A DNA stretch of 5,609 nucleotides from Oribacterium sp. (GCA_017940955.1 JAGAXP010000208.1:1-5609); one strand, 5' to 3'. Positions 1 through 4,856 are shown, counted from the stretch's first letter. The notes: a model not told the origin generated them from the sequence alone. A program made the numbers and translations.

Positions 1-2
1 AT

Positions 3-155
3 TATATGCAGGAATATTTAAGATATCTGTATAGTGGCAGACATTATAAAGGGAACTATAAGATAACTTATGAAATGCTAAAAAAGATAGGTTATCGCAA
101 TCTTGTTAACGAGTATTATAAATATATTAAGGAAAGACGATATTCTATTCCCTGA
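3..155 (+). CDS. C-terminal 50 residues of an unrecognised protein (5' partial)
   Basis: One frame is open from the left edge to a TGA at 153-155 and encodes 50 residues. The peptide is rich in Tyr, Lys and Arg and reads as a basic, mostly helical tail (for example LKKIGYRNLVNEYY). There is an ATG at 6-8 but no room to see a ribosome binding site, so this is probably the end of a longer gene and not a 49-residue protein. The stop lies 24 bp before the macro-domain gene, with only that gene's ribosome binding site between, so the two are probably co-transcribed. I do not recognise the family. Its identity matters because it could be the partner, for instance a transferase or kinase, of the ADP-ribose genes downstream. 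Confidence 0.6.
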   Translation, partial: YMQEYLRYLYSGRHYKGNYKITYEMLKKIGYRNLVNEYYKYIKERRYSIP

Positions 156-167
156 TGATAACCGGCC

Positions 168-174
168 GGAGGAG
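168..174 (+). promoter_or_regulatory. Ribosome binding site of the macro-domain gene
   Basis: GGAGGAG lies 5 nt before the ATG at 180. It is a strong match to the anti-Shine-Dalgarno sequence and fixes the start of the macro-domain gene. It sits just after the upstream stop codon. Confidence 0.8.
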
Positions 175-179
175 ACAAA

Positions 180-1313
180 ATGCCGTTTCAAATAATCAGA
201 AATGATATAACCAAAGTAAAAGCAGATGCCATCGTAAACACTGCCAATCCCGATGTTGCAATTGGTGGAGGGGTGGATTCTGCGATATATACAGCTGCCG
301 GAAAAGAACAGCTTCTCAATGAGCGGAGAAAGATAGGAGCCCTTGATCCCGGTGATGTTGCAGTCACTCCGGCATTTGACCTGGATGCGAGATACATAAT
401 CCATGCAAGCAGTCCATGGTGGAAAGGTGGTAATGAAGGTGAGGCTGAGCTTCTTAAAGCCTGTTACGATAAAGCTTTACAGCTTGCGGAGGAATATGAC
501 TGTAAATCTATAGCATTCCCGCTTCTTGCCACCGGAACGTATAAGTTCCCGCAGCGTCTTGCAATGGAGATCGCTGTTAATGCTTTCACCGGATTTCTGG
601 AGGATCATGACATGGAGATCCTTCTTGTGGTGTTTGGGACGCAGAGCGTCAAGTTGTCCGGTGAGCTGGTAGAGGAAGTCAGAAGCTATATAGATGATGA
701 TTATGTCGCTGATGCTCTGGCAAAGGAATATGATTACTGCGGTTCTGCGCCACGGGAATCCTTTGGGCAAAGCATGACTTTGGATGAAGCGTCATCTGAT
801 GAAGCTGAATCTGATGAAAATATCCCTGAAGAGGATTTACCGGCACCGGCTTCAGAAAGAAAAAATGCTATTCCAAAGGCTGGAAGATTACCCGCATTCA
901 AAGCATTTTCAGGAAAAAGTGCTCCGGCATCAGGTTCATCCGGGATTCTTGATGACATGCTTAAAAGCATTTACAAGGAGTCCTTTGAAAAACATCTTCA
1001 GAAAATCATAAATAAAAAAGGTCTCAGGAACTCTGAGGTCTATGCGGCTGCCAATATCTCCAAGCAGTATTTTTCAAGGATCATGAAGGGTAAAGTTAAT
1101 CCTTCAAAGAAAAAAGTTCTTGCACTTGCTGTTGGATTACGTCTCAATCTTGATGAAACTGTAGATTTCCTAAGAATTGCCGGATATGCATTATCGCCCA
1201 TATCCCAAACCGATGCAGTAGTCAGGTACTTCATCGAAAATAAAGAATACAATGTGATTAAAATTGATATCGTGCTCTTTGATTATGGGCTGGATCCGCT
1301 TTCAAAAGACTGA
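180..1313 (+). CDS. Macro-domain ADP-ribose hydrolase fused to a C-terminal XRE-like helix-turn-helix
   Basis: This 377-residue protein has three parts. Residues 1-172 form a MacroD/YmdB-like macro domain: NDIT (8-11), AIVNTANP (17-24), GGGVDSAIYTAAG (29-41) and the phosphate loop ATGTYKFP (117-124). By alignment with E. coli YmdB, N23 and D33 correspond to the catalytic Asn and Asp, and G119 and Y121 to its conserved loop Gly and Tyr. It therefore looks able to hydrolyse O-acetyl-ADP-ribose or mono-ADP-ribose from proteins. Residues 173-260 are an acidic, Ser/Pro-rich linker containing a SDEAESDE repeat. Residues 265-337 resemble a Cro/CI-type helix-turn-helix (SEVYAAANISKQYFSRIMKG, then a helix with LALAVGLRLNLDET), followed by a tail with VVRYFIENKEYNV. 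From memory, this helix-turn-helix/tail unit recurs in clostridial proteins. Other macro hydrolases of this class are usually only about 170-270 residues. A cytoplasmic ADP-ribose-responsive regulator is inferred; the substrate is unknown. Confidence 0.88.
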   Translation: MPFQIIRNDITKVKADAIVNTANPDVAIGGGVDSAIYTAAGKEQLLNERRKIGALDPGDVAVTPAFDLDARYIIHASSPWWKGGNEGEAELLKACYDKALQLAEEYDCKSIAFPLLATGTYKFPQRLAMEIAVNAFTGFLEDHDMEILLVVFGTQSVKLSGELVEEVRSYIDDDYVADALAKEYDYCGSAPRESFGQSMTLDEASSDEAESDENIPEEDLPAPASERKNAIPKAGRLPAFKAFSGKSAPASGSSGILDDMLKSIYKESFEKHLQKIINKKGLRNSEVYAAANISKQYFSRIMKGKVNPSKKKVLALAVGLRLNLDETVDFLRIAGYALSPISQTDAVVRYFIENKEYNVIKIDIVLFDYGLDPLSKD

Positions 1314-1321
1314 CTATCTTA

Positions 1322-1350
1322 AGGGTAAACTCCGGGTTTACCTTTTTTTT
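1322..1350 (+). terminator. Intrinsic terminator after the macro-domain gene
   Basis: GGTAAAC (1324-1330) pairs perfectly with GTTTACC (1336-1342) around a 5-nt loop and is followed by eight T residues (1343-1350). It starts 9 bp after the stop of the macro-domain gene. It separates that gene from the vWA and glycohydrolase genes, so the latter need read-through or their own promoter. Confidence 0.88.
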
Positions 1351-1351
1351 A

Positions 1352-1443
1352 TTGCGGCAATGTATCATTAGGATATCAGATAGGAAATGCCTCGCTGCAG
1401 AGGGGCAGAGATCAATATATAGCGATATGCAGGAGGTAACAGA
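1352..1443 (+). promoter_or_regulatory. Leader of the vWA gene: weak promoter candidate, small hairpin, strong ribosome binding site
   Basis: AGGAGGT at 1431-1437, 6 nt before the ATG at 1444, is a near-perfect ribosome binding site. TTGCGG (1352-1357) and TATCAG (1374-1379), spaced by 16 nt, form the best sigma-A promoter I can find, but it is weak. TGCCTC (1388-1393) can pair with GGGGCA (1402-1407) as a 6-bp hairpin with one G-T pair. Only the ribosome binding site is firmly supported. Confidence 0.4.
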
Positions 1444-2121
1444 ATGAGTAAGGGTTATACAGAGATAGTTTATATTTTGGACAGAAGCGGATCTATGGGA
1501 GGACTTGAAGCCGATACCATCGGTGGTTTCAATGCCATGATGGAAAAGCAGAAGAAAACAGGTGAGAAAGCTCTCGTCTCCACTGTACTTTTCGACGACA
1601 GAAGTGAAGTGATACATGACAGAGTCCCGATTGACAAGATTGAGAAAATGACAGATAAACAGTACTACGTCAGGGGATGTACAGCACTCCTTGATGCAGT
1701 GGGTGGTGCAATCCGCCACATCGGAAATGTACACAAGTACATAAGGCCGGAGGACAGACCTGATAATACTCTTGTTGTGATCACCACAGACGGAATGGAG
1801 AATGCAAGCACCAGGTACTCTAGAGAACAGGTTGAAAATATGGTGAAACATCAACAGGAAAAATACGGTTGGGAATTCATTTTCATCGGAGCAAATATTG
1901 ATGCCTACGAAGAAGCCAGGAAGTTTGGAATCAGTAAGGAAAGGGCAGTCAACTACGTATGTGATGAGATCGGCACTGCAAATGTCTATGCGGGAATCTC
2001 CAGAGCTGTATGTTCGGTAATGAGGGCACATGGCTCTGCAAAGGCAAGCGAATGTCTTGAAGAGAGCAACTGGGCTGAAGAAATAAAAGTTGATTTCAGG
2101 AAGCGCGGAAAAGTTCAGTAA
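1444..2121 (+). CDS. von Willebrand factor A domain protein with intact MIDAS
   Basis: This 225-residue cytoplasmic protein has no signal peptide and is essentially a single vWA domain. The metal-ion-dependent adhesion site is complete: DRSGSM (13-18, with D13, S15 and S17), T80 in GCTALLDAVG, and D116 in TTDGMEN. The middle keeps typical vWA core strands (YTEIVYILD at 5-13, LVSTVLFDD at 44-52, NTLVVITTDG at 108-117, EFIFIGANIDA in the C-terminal half). The domain should bind Mg2+ or Mn2+ and a carboxylate on a partner protein, acting as an assembly or sensing module and not as an enzyme. It resembles the stand-alone vWA proteins often seen near TerY-type stress genes, although it is not TerY itself. 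It ends 13 bp before the ADP-ribosylglycohydrolase start, so the two are probably co-translated and may interact. Its target cannot be read from the sequence. Confidence 0.9.
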   Translation: MSKGYTEIVYILDRSGSMGGLEADTIGGFNAMMEKQKKTGEKALVSTVLFDDRSEVIHDRVPIDKIEKMTDKQYYVRGCTALLDAVGGAIRHIGNVHKYIRPEDRPDNTLVVITTDGMENASTRYSREQVENMVKHQQEKYGWEFIFIGANIDAYEEARKFGISKERAVNYVCDEIGTANVYAGISRAVCSVMRAHGSAKASECLEESNWAEEIKVDFRKRGKVQ

Positions 2122-2126
2122 AGGAG
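2122..2126 (+). promoter_or_regulatory. Ribosome binding site that decides the glycohydrolase start
   Basis: AGGAG immediately follows the vWA stop codon and sits 8 nt before the ATG at 2135. It favours that start over the in-frame ATG at 2090, which lies inside the vWA gene and has no ribosome binding site. Confidence 0.75.
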
Positions 2127-2134
2127 AAAATCCT

Positions 2135-2920
2135 ATGGCAGTTAAAGGCGCAATACTTGGGGATATACTCGGTTCTCCATATGAGTTTAGAAGAATAAGA
2201 GATTATGACTGGAAGACTGTGCCCCTGACAGGAAACCCACCTGCAAGATTCACCGATGATACCGTAATGACACTTGCCATAAAGAAGGCAATTCTTGAAG
2301 GACGTGATCTTACTGAGACTATGGTGGAAGTTGGCAGGAGGTATCCAAATTGCGGGTACGGCGGAAATTTCCGTAACTGGATAAATGGGGATGACCATAC
2401 TCCATATGAAAGCTATGGCAATGGTTCCGCTATGAGAGTTTCTTATGTAGGAGAGTACTTTGATGATTACGATGAAATGCTGAGGATGGCTGAGGTTACT
2501 GCGGCAGTGTCTCATAATCATCCGGAAGGAATCAAAGGTGCAGTAGTAACCGCAACATGTATATGGATGGCAAAGCATGGAAAGAGCAAGCAGGAAATAT
2601 ACGACTATGTATTAAGAGAATATCCGCCTGAGGACTATGAATACAGCATAGCTTATAGCCTCGAAGAGTTAAGGCCTCGATACAGATGGAATGAAACCTG
2701 CCAAGGGTCTGTTCCGGCGGCCATGAGATGCTTCTACGAAAGCACTGACTATGAAAGCTTCATTAGAAATGTCATTAGCCTTAATTGTGATACTGATACC
2801 TTCGGAGCTATTGCCGGCGGTGTTGCTGAAGAGTTCTATCATGGGTTCGGCGATTTGGATGCGGAAGGAATACTGGAAAAGTGTTTGGATGAGTATATGT
2901 ATGGGATACTGAAAAAGTGA
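2135..2920 (+). CDS. ADP-ribosylglycohydrolase family protein (ARH/DraG-like)
   Basis: The protein is 261 residues from the ATG at 2135. It carries the family's motifs in order: GAILGDILGSPYEF (5-18), FTDDTVMTLA (39-48), GNGSAMRV (95-102), VSHNHPEGIKGA (125-136) and CDTDTFGAIAGGVAEE (218-233). T40, D41 and D42 with D219, D221 and T222 match the ligands of the two-metal (Mg or Mn) site, so the enzyme looks intact. Members such as DraG and human ARH1/ARH3 remove ADP-ribose from proteins or cleave related O- or N-glycosidic ADP-ribosyl bonds in the cytoplasm. The usual GGDTDT is NCDTDT here, a change beside the metal ligands. The size is typical of compact bacterial members. It sits 13 bp after the vWA gene and downstream of a macro-domain hydrolase, so two unrelated ADP-ribose-removing folds are neighbours. 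Its bond specificity (Arg, Ser or a small molecule) is not predictable. Confidence 0.92.
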   Translation: MAVKGAILGDILGSPYEFRRIRDYDWKTVPLTGNPPARFTDDTVMTLAIKKAILEGRDLTETMVEVGRRYPNCGYGGNFRNWINGDDHTPYESYGNGSAMRVSYVGEYFDDYDEMLRMAEVTAAVSHNHPEGIKGAVVTATCIWMAKHGKSKQEIYDYVLREYPPEDYEYSIAYSLEELRPRYRWNETCQGSVPAAMRCFYESTDYESFIRNVISLNCDTDTFGAIAGGVAEEFYHGFGDLDAEGILEKCLDEYMYGILKK

Positions 2921-2968
2921 TTTTGGATAAAATATCAACATTATCTACATCTACTCATTAGACATTGT

Positions 2969-3010
2969 TGGCACAGAGTCTTCAATATTTAATCGGGAGA
3001 CTCCGTGCCA
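2969..3010 (+). repeat. Imperfect inverted repeat or stem-loop after the glycohydrolase gene
   Basis: TGGCAC (2969-2974) and GAGTCT (2976-2981) pair with AGACTC (2998-3003) and GTGCCA (3005-3010), giving 12 bp interrupted by a single A-C mismatch, with a 16-nt loop. The sequence after it (TATTATTTG) is only loosely T-rich, so it may be a weak terminator for the vWA/glycohydrolase unit or another structural element. Confidence 0.55.
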
Positions 3011-3341
3011 TATTATTTGTTGACCAACAGAAAAATGCCCCTCTTATAAGCTGTAACAAAACTATGAATGAATAATAGCGGTCAGTTAACATTTCCATGA
3101 ACGAAATGTCAGATATGTTAAAAATACTTATCTGCTCATAACTCCTTCCATAATTGTTGTAAAGCTGCAACTAAAACCAAATTTAGAATTATTGCTAATT
3201 ATCAGTAGAATGTTAATTTAAACGATACTTCATCAAGGATCCGAGCTATCACGCACTGTTAACAGCACTATATCTTTTCTGTTCTGACAACTTCTATCGG
3301 ATATTGGGAAAGAATCTTTGAAAGAAAGGGTAAGCACTGGG

Positions 3342-3391
3342 TGCGGATGATCCGTAGAAGCCTGTACATAACGTACGGGCTTTTTATTTTT
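3342..3391 (+). terminator. Two tandem hairpins with intrinsic terminator
   Basis: A small hairpin (CGGA-TGA-TCCG, 3344-3354, extendable to 3342-3356) is followed by GCCTGTAC (3360-3367) pairing with GTACGGGC (3373-3380) with one G-T pair and a 5-nt loop. TTTTTATTTTT (3381-3391) then completes a good rho-independent terminator. No gene ends just before it, so it may terminate a small RNA or mark the end of a degraded element. Confidence 0.75.
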
Positions 3392-3404
3392 GCTTACAGG
3401 TAAT

Positions 3405-3425
3405 GTGTCACATTTATATTGACAC
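3405..3425 (+). promoter_or_regulatory. Inverted-repeat operator candidate over a -35 box
   Basis: GTGTCA (3405-3410) is repeated in inverted orientation as TGACAC (3420-3425) across a 9-nt spacer. The right half-site overlaps the -35 box TTGACA at 3419-3424. Bound protein would be expected to block RNA polymerase. The adjacent zipper/helix-turn-helix gene is an obvious candidate autorepressor, which is an inference. Confidence 0.5.
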
Positions 3426-3447
3426 GCAAATCATTTGATGCTACACT
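3419..3447 (+). promoter_or_regulatory. Sigma-A promoter of the zipper/HTH gene
   Basis: TTGACA (3419-3424) is a perfect -35 box. It is followed by a 17-nt spacer and TACACT (3442-3447) as the -10 box, with an extended -10 TG at 3439-3440. Transcription would start near 3454, giving a leader of about 33 nt before the ATG at 3487. Confidence 0.75.
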
Positions 3448-3486
3448 GATGTCATATTGAATATGGCGCAGAAAGGAGCGAATATC

Positions 3487-3768
3487 ATGAAAAAAATAAC
3501 ACTTGAAGATGCTTTGAAAAAGATCAAAAAGCTGGAAGAAGAGAATGCTAAGCTCAAAGAAGAACTTGAATACTACAAAAATAGAAAAATCGGCGGAAGA
3601 AAGAAACATGACGAGCAGTGGATGCAGGGCTATAACGACTTCGTTGTCCTGTATGAAGGTGGAAAGACCATAATGGAAATCGTAGAAACCGGTTTATGCA
3701 GCCGTAGGACAGCGTACAGATACAAGTCATATTATGACGAGCTCAATAAGTCTAAAGAGGATAAATAA
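3487..3768 (+). CDS. Small leucine-zipper plus helix-turn-helix DNA-binding protein
   Basis: The protein is 93 residues. The start is set by AAGGAG (3473-3478), 8 nt before the ATG; the in-frame TTG at 3457 would lie only a few bases from the predicted transcription start. Residues 6-30 form a regular heptad coiled coil: L6, I13, N20 and L27 at a, and A9, L16, L23 and Y30 at d. N20 at an a position recalls the dimer-specifying Asn of GCN4-type zippers. A basic stretch follows (NRKIGGRKKH, 32-41). Residues 50-83 then look like a resolvase/Hin-type helix-turn-helix: YNDFVVLYEGGKT, a second helix around 61-66, and the recognition helix SRRTAYRYKSYY (72-83). It is probably a dimeric DNA-binding regulator of about 11 kDa. 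Similar small proteins occur, as far as I recall, in mobile elements of Lachnospiraceae. An operator-like repeat covers its promoter, suggesting autoregulation. Confidence 0.8.
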   Translation: MKKITLEDALKKIKKLEEENAKLKEELEYYKNRKIGGRKKHDEQWMQGYNDFVVLYEGGKTIMEIVETGLCSRRTAYRYKSYYDELNKSKEDK

Positions 3769-3791
3769 TACAGTTCGAAAAATCCCATATT

Positions 3792-3820
3792 TTGATTAAA
3801 CATAACGCCATTACGATAAC
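3792..3820 (+). promoter_or_regulatory. Possible promoter before the 69-codon ORF
   Basis: TTGATT (3792-3797), a 17-nt spacer and GATAAC (3815-3820) form a moderate sigma-A-like promoter. A start near 3827 would place the complement of the Shine-Dalgarno sequence at the very 5' end of the mRNA and trim its first bases. The boxes are not strong enough to be sure. Confidence 0.35.
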
Positions 3821-3823
3821 ATC

Positions 3824-3859
3824 TCCTCCCATAATTAAAGAAAAGATAGTTTGGGAGGA
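3824..3859 (+). promoter_or_regulatory. Hairpin that sequesters a ribosome binding site
   Basis: TCCTCCCA (3824-3831) is the exact complement of TGGGAGGA (3852-3859), with a 20-nt A-rich loop between them. The right arm contains the whole Shine-Dalgarno sequence GGGAGG (3853-3858) that lies 5 nt before the ATG at 3864. Folding would hide the ribosome binding site, so translation of the downstream ORF may be off unless the stem melts or the left arm is removed or bound. Confidence 0.5.
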
Positions 3860-3863
3860 CAAT

Positions 3864-4073
3864 ATGAGATTAAGAATTATATTTGCTACAGGCCTGAGGT
3901 CAATGATGATGGTTTCTCAGACAATACCAGCAATGGCTCCGGTAATTTCGGCTATTCAGGAAGGTAATCTCCTTAGTCTCGATAACTTTTCGACATACAG
4001 AGACGGGAATCCGTATGGGAACCAAAGGTTTGTTTTTGTCGATACTATTGCGAAGACTTGGCAATTTGCCTAA
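3864..4073 (+). CDS. Small unrecognised protein, 69 residues, hydrophobic N-terminus
   Basis: The ATG at 3864 follows GGGAGG by 5 nt, and the ORF ends at TAA 4071-4073, directly at the foot of a terminator hairpin. A strong ribosome binding site and a matched terminator argue that this short ORF is a transcribed unit. The peptide starts MRLR and has a mainly hydrophobic segment to about residue 30 (MMMVSQTIPAMAPVISA at 14-30). That could be a poor signal peptide with possible cleavage after VISA, although it is interrupted by polar residues. The remainder is polar with Asn, Tyr and Gly (NFSTYRDGNPYGNQRF). I recognise no family. Alternatives are a secreted small peptide, a leader-type peptide, or the decayed remnant of a larger gene. 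An upstream in-frame ATG at 3792 lacks a ribosome binding site. Confidence 0.45.
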   Translation: MRLRIIFATGLRSMMMVSQTIPAMAPVISAIQEGNLLSLDNFSTYRDGNPYGNQRFVFVDTIAKTWQFA

Positions 4074-4112
4074 GCCAGCTAATCCTGACTATCCGTGTGA
4101 TTAGCTGGTTTT
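4073..4112 (+). terminator. Intrinsic terminator at the end of the 69-codon ORF
   Basis: CCAGCTAATC (4075-4084) pairs perfectly with GATTAGCTGG (4099-4108) across a 14-nt loop and is followed by TTTT (4109-4112). The stem begins 1 nt after the stop codon. The T run is short but the 10-bp stem is perfect. Confidence 0.7.
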
Positions 4113-4132
4113 CTCACTTTCCTTCGTCTGCA

Positions 4133-4170
4133 CTGACTGCTCCCACGGGCAAGCCCGTGGGAGCAATCAG
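4133..4170. repeat. GC-rich near-perfect palindrome with a 2-nt loop
   Basis: GCTCCCACGGGC (4139-4150) pairs base for base with GCCCGTGGGAGC (4153-4164) around AA. One more T-A pair (4138/4165), a mismatch and CTGA/TCAG (4133-4136/4167-4170) extend it. No T run follows, so it is not an ordinary terminator. It is far richer in GC than its surroundings. Such hairpins resemble the subterminal palindromes of IS200/IS605-type elements and REP-like repeats; no transposase is adjacent. Confidence 0.75.
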
Positions 4171-4205
4171 AATATCATTTTAGATACTATTTCTTTAAAA
4201 ATAAA

Positions 4206-4212
4206 TGGAGGT
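4206..4212 (+). promoter_or_regulatory. Ribosome binding site of the SGNH hydrolase gene
   Basis: TGGAGGT lies 5 nt before the ATG at 4218. I see no convincing -35/-10 pair between the palindrome and this site; the stretch is simply AT-rich, with a GATACT at 4183-4188 as a possible -10 box lacking a -35. Confidence 0.75.
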
Positions 4213-4217
4213 TTCAA

Positions 4218-4856
4218 ATGAAGACAGTATTATGCTACGGAGATTCAAATACATATGGATTTGACCCTCGCAATGGGCTAAGATACCCTTCCGATATCCG
4301 ATGGACCGGAAGATTACAGCAATTATTAGGACAGGATTTCATGGTGATAGAAGAGGGATGCAACGGAAGAACAACTGCTTTCGATGATCCAACAGAGCCT
4401 TGGAAAAACGGGCTTCCATACCTTAAGCCCTGCCTTAACACTCACAAGCCGATAGACATAGTGATACTTATGCTTGGGACTAATGATCTTAAAAATAGTT
4501 TCAATGTATCAACTAAAGAGATAGCAGAAGGTGCCGGAAAGCTTGTTGATGTCATCACGGAGTTTGCCGCTGATAAACAGGGTTTTATACCTAAGATCAT
4601 CTTGGTATCTCCACCGGAAATAGGTGAAGGGATAAAATCATCTCCATTTAGCGAGAAGTACGATGAAGACGCAATAGAAAGTTCCCGCAGTTTCCCTGAG
4701 TATTACAAAAAGATAGCCGAAGATAAGGATTGTATTTTCCTAAAAGCTTCAGACTATGCAGAACCTTCAAAAGAAGATTCCTTACACTTGTCTCCTGATG
4801 GCCATAAAGCATTAGCCGAAGCACTATATAAGACTATCATTTCTAACAATTGTTAA
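4218..4856 (+). CDS. SGNH/GDSL-family hydrolase, arylesterase/acyltransferase-like
   Basis: The protein is 212 residues, normal for the family, with no signal peptide or membrane segment, so cytoplasmic. Block I is CYGDSNTYG (6-14) with nucleophile S10. Block II is EEGCNGRTT (45-53), with G50 in the oxyanion position. Block III is MLGTNDLK (85-92), with N89. Block V is DSLHLSPDGH (187-196), supplying D187 and H190. From memory, RWTGRL, VIEEG, RTT, DDPT, the CL-TH-P segment and MLGTND all align with the M. smegmatis acyltransferase/arylesterase MsAcT (its triad S11, D192, H195), so the nearest characterised relatives cleave or transfer small acyl esters. The natural substrate is unknown, and carbohydrate acetyl esters are possible in a plant-fibre or gut bacterium. 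All catalytic residues are present. The gene stands alone between a palindrome and a convergent gap, apparently as a single-gene unit. Confidence 0.92.
   Translation: MKTVLCYGDSNTYGFDPRNGLRYPSDIRWTGRLQQLLGQDFMVIEEGCNGRTTAFDDPTEPWKNGLPYLKPCLNTHKPIDIVILMLGTNDLKNSFNVSTKEIAEGAGKLVDVITEFAADKQGFIPKIILVSPPEIGEGIKSSPFSEKYDEDAIESSRSFPEYYKKIAEDKDCIFLKASDYAEPSKEDSLHLSPDGHKALAEALYKTIISNNC

Larger units (their letters stand above)
2921..3403. other. Gene-free region with several stem-loops
   Basis: About 480 bp follow the glycohydrolase without a credible gene. Frames are closed by frequent stops, and the longest ORF, on the minus strand, lacks a family signature. The region holds an imperfect long inverted repeat (2969-3010), a short near-palindrome TGTTG-AC-CAACA (3018-3029), a GTTG...CAAC hairpin (3156-3171) and a two-hairpin segment ending in a terminator (3342-3391). 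The base composition is more AT-rich than in the neighbouring genes. It may contain decayed mobile-element sequence or a small RNA, but neither is shown. Confidence 0.5.

Noticed and set aside
180..720. DarG antitoxin of a DarT-DarG toxin-antitoxin pair
   Set aside because: The macro domain carries MacroD/YmdB-type motifs (GGGVD with N23 and D33) and not the DarG/TARG1-type active site. No DarT is adjacent, and the C-terminal part looks like a helix-turn-helix.
1258..2031. 257-residue minus-strand open frame opposite the vWA gene
   Set aside because: It is entirely antisense to a clear vWA gene, has no ribosome binding site before its ATG, and is rich in Cys, His and Ser, as expected for a shadow frame.
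1444..2121. TerY tellurium-resistance protein
   Set aside because: The vWA core is similar, but no TerD, TerC, PP2C or kinase gene is visible in the window, so the specific name is not supported.
2090..2134. Upstream ATG for the glycohydrolase, adding 15 residues
   Set aside because: It lies inside the vWA gene without a ribosome binding site. The ATG at 2135 has AGGAG at the right distance and begins directly before the family motif.
2982..3170. 62-residue minus-strand open frame in the gene-free region
   Set aside because: It has no family resemblance, spans the stem-loop at 2969-3010, and has no convincing promoter; I treat it as chance.
3457..3486. TTG start extending the zipper/HTH protein by 10 residues
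   Set aside because: It lies about 3 nt from the predicted transcription start and has no ribosome binding site, while the ATG at 3487 has AAGGAG 8 nt upstream.
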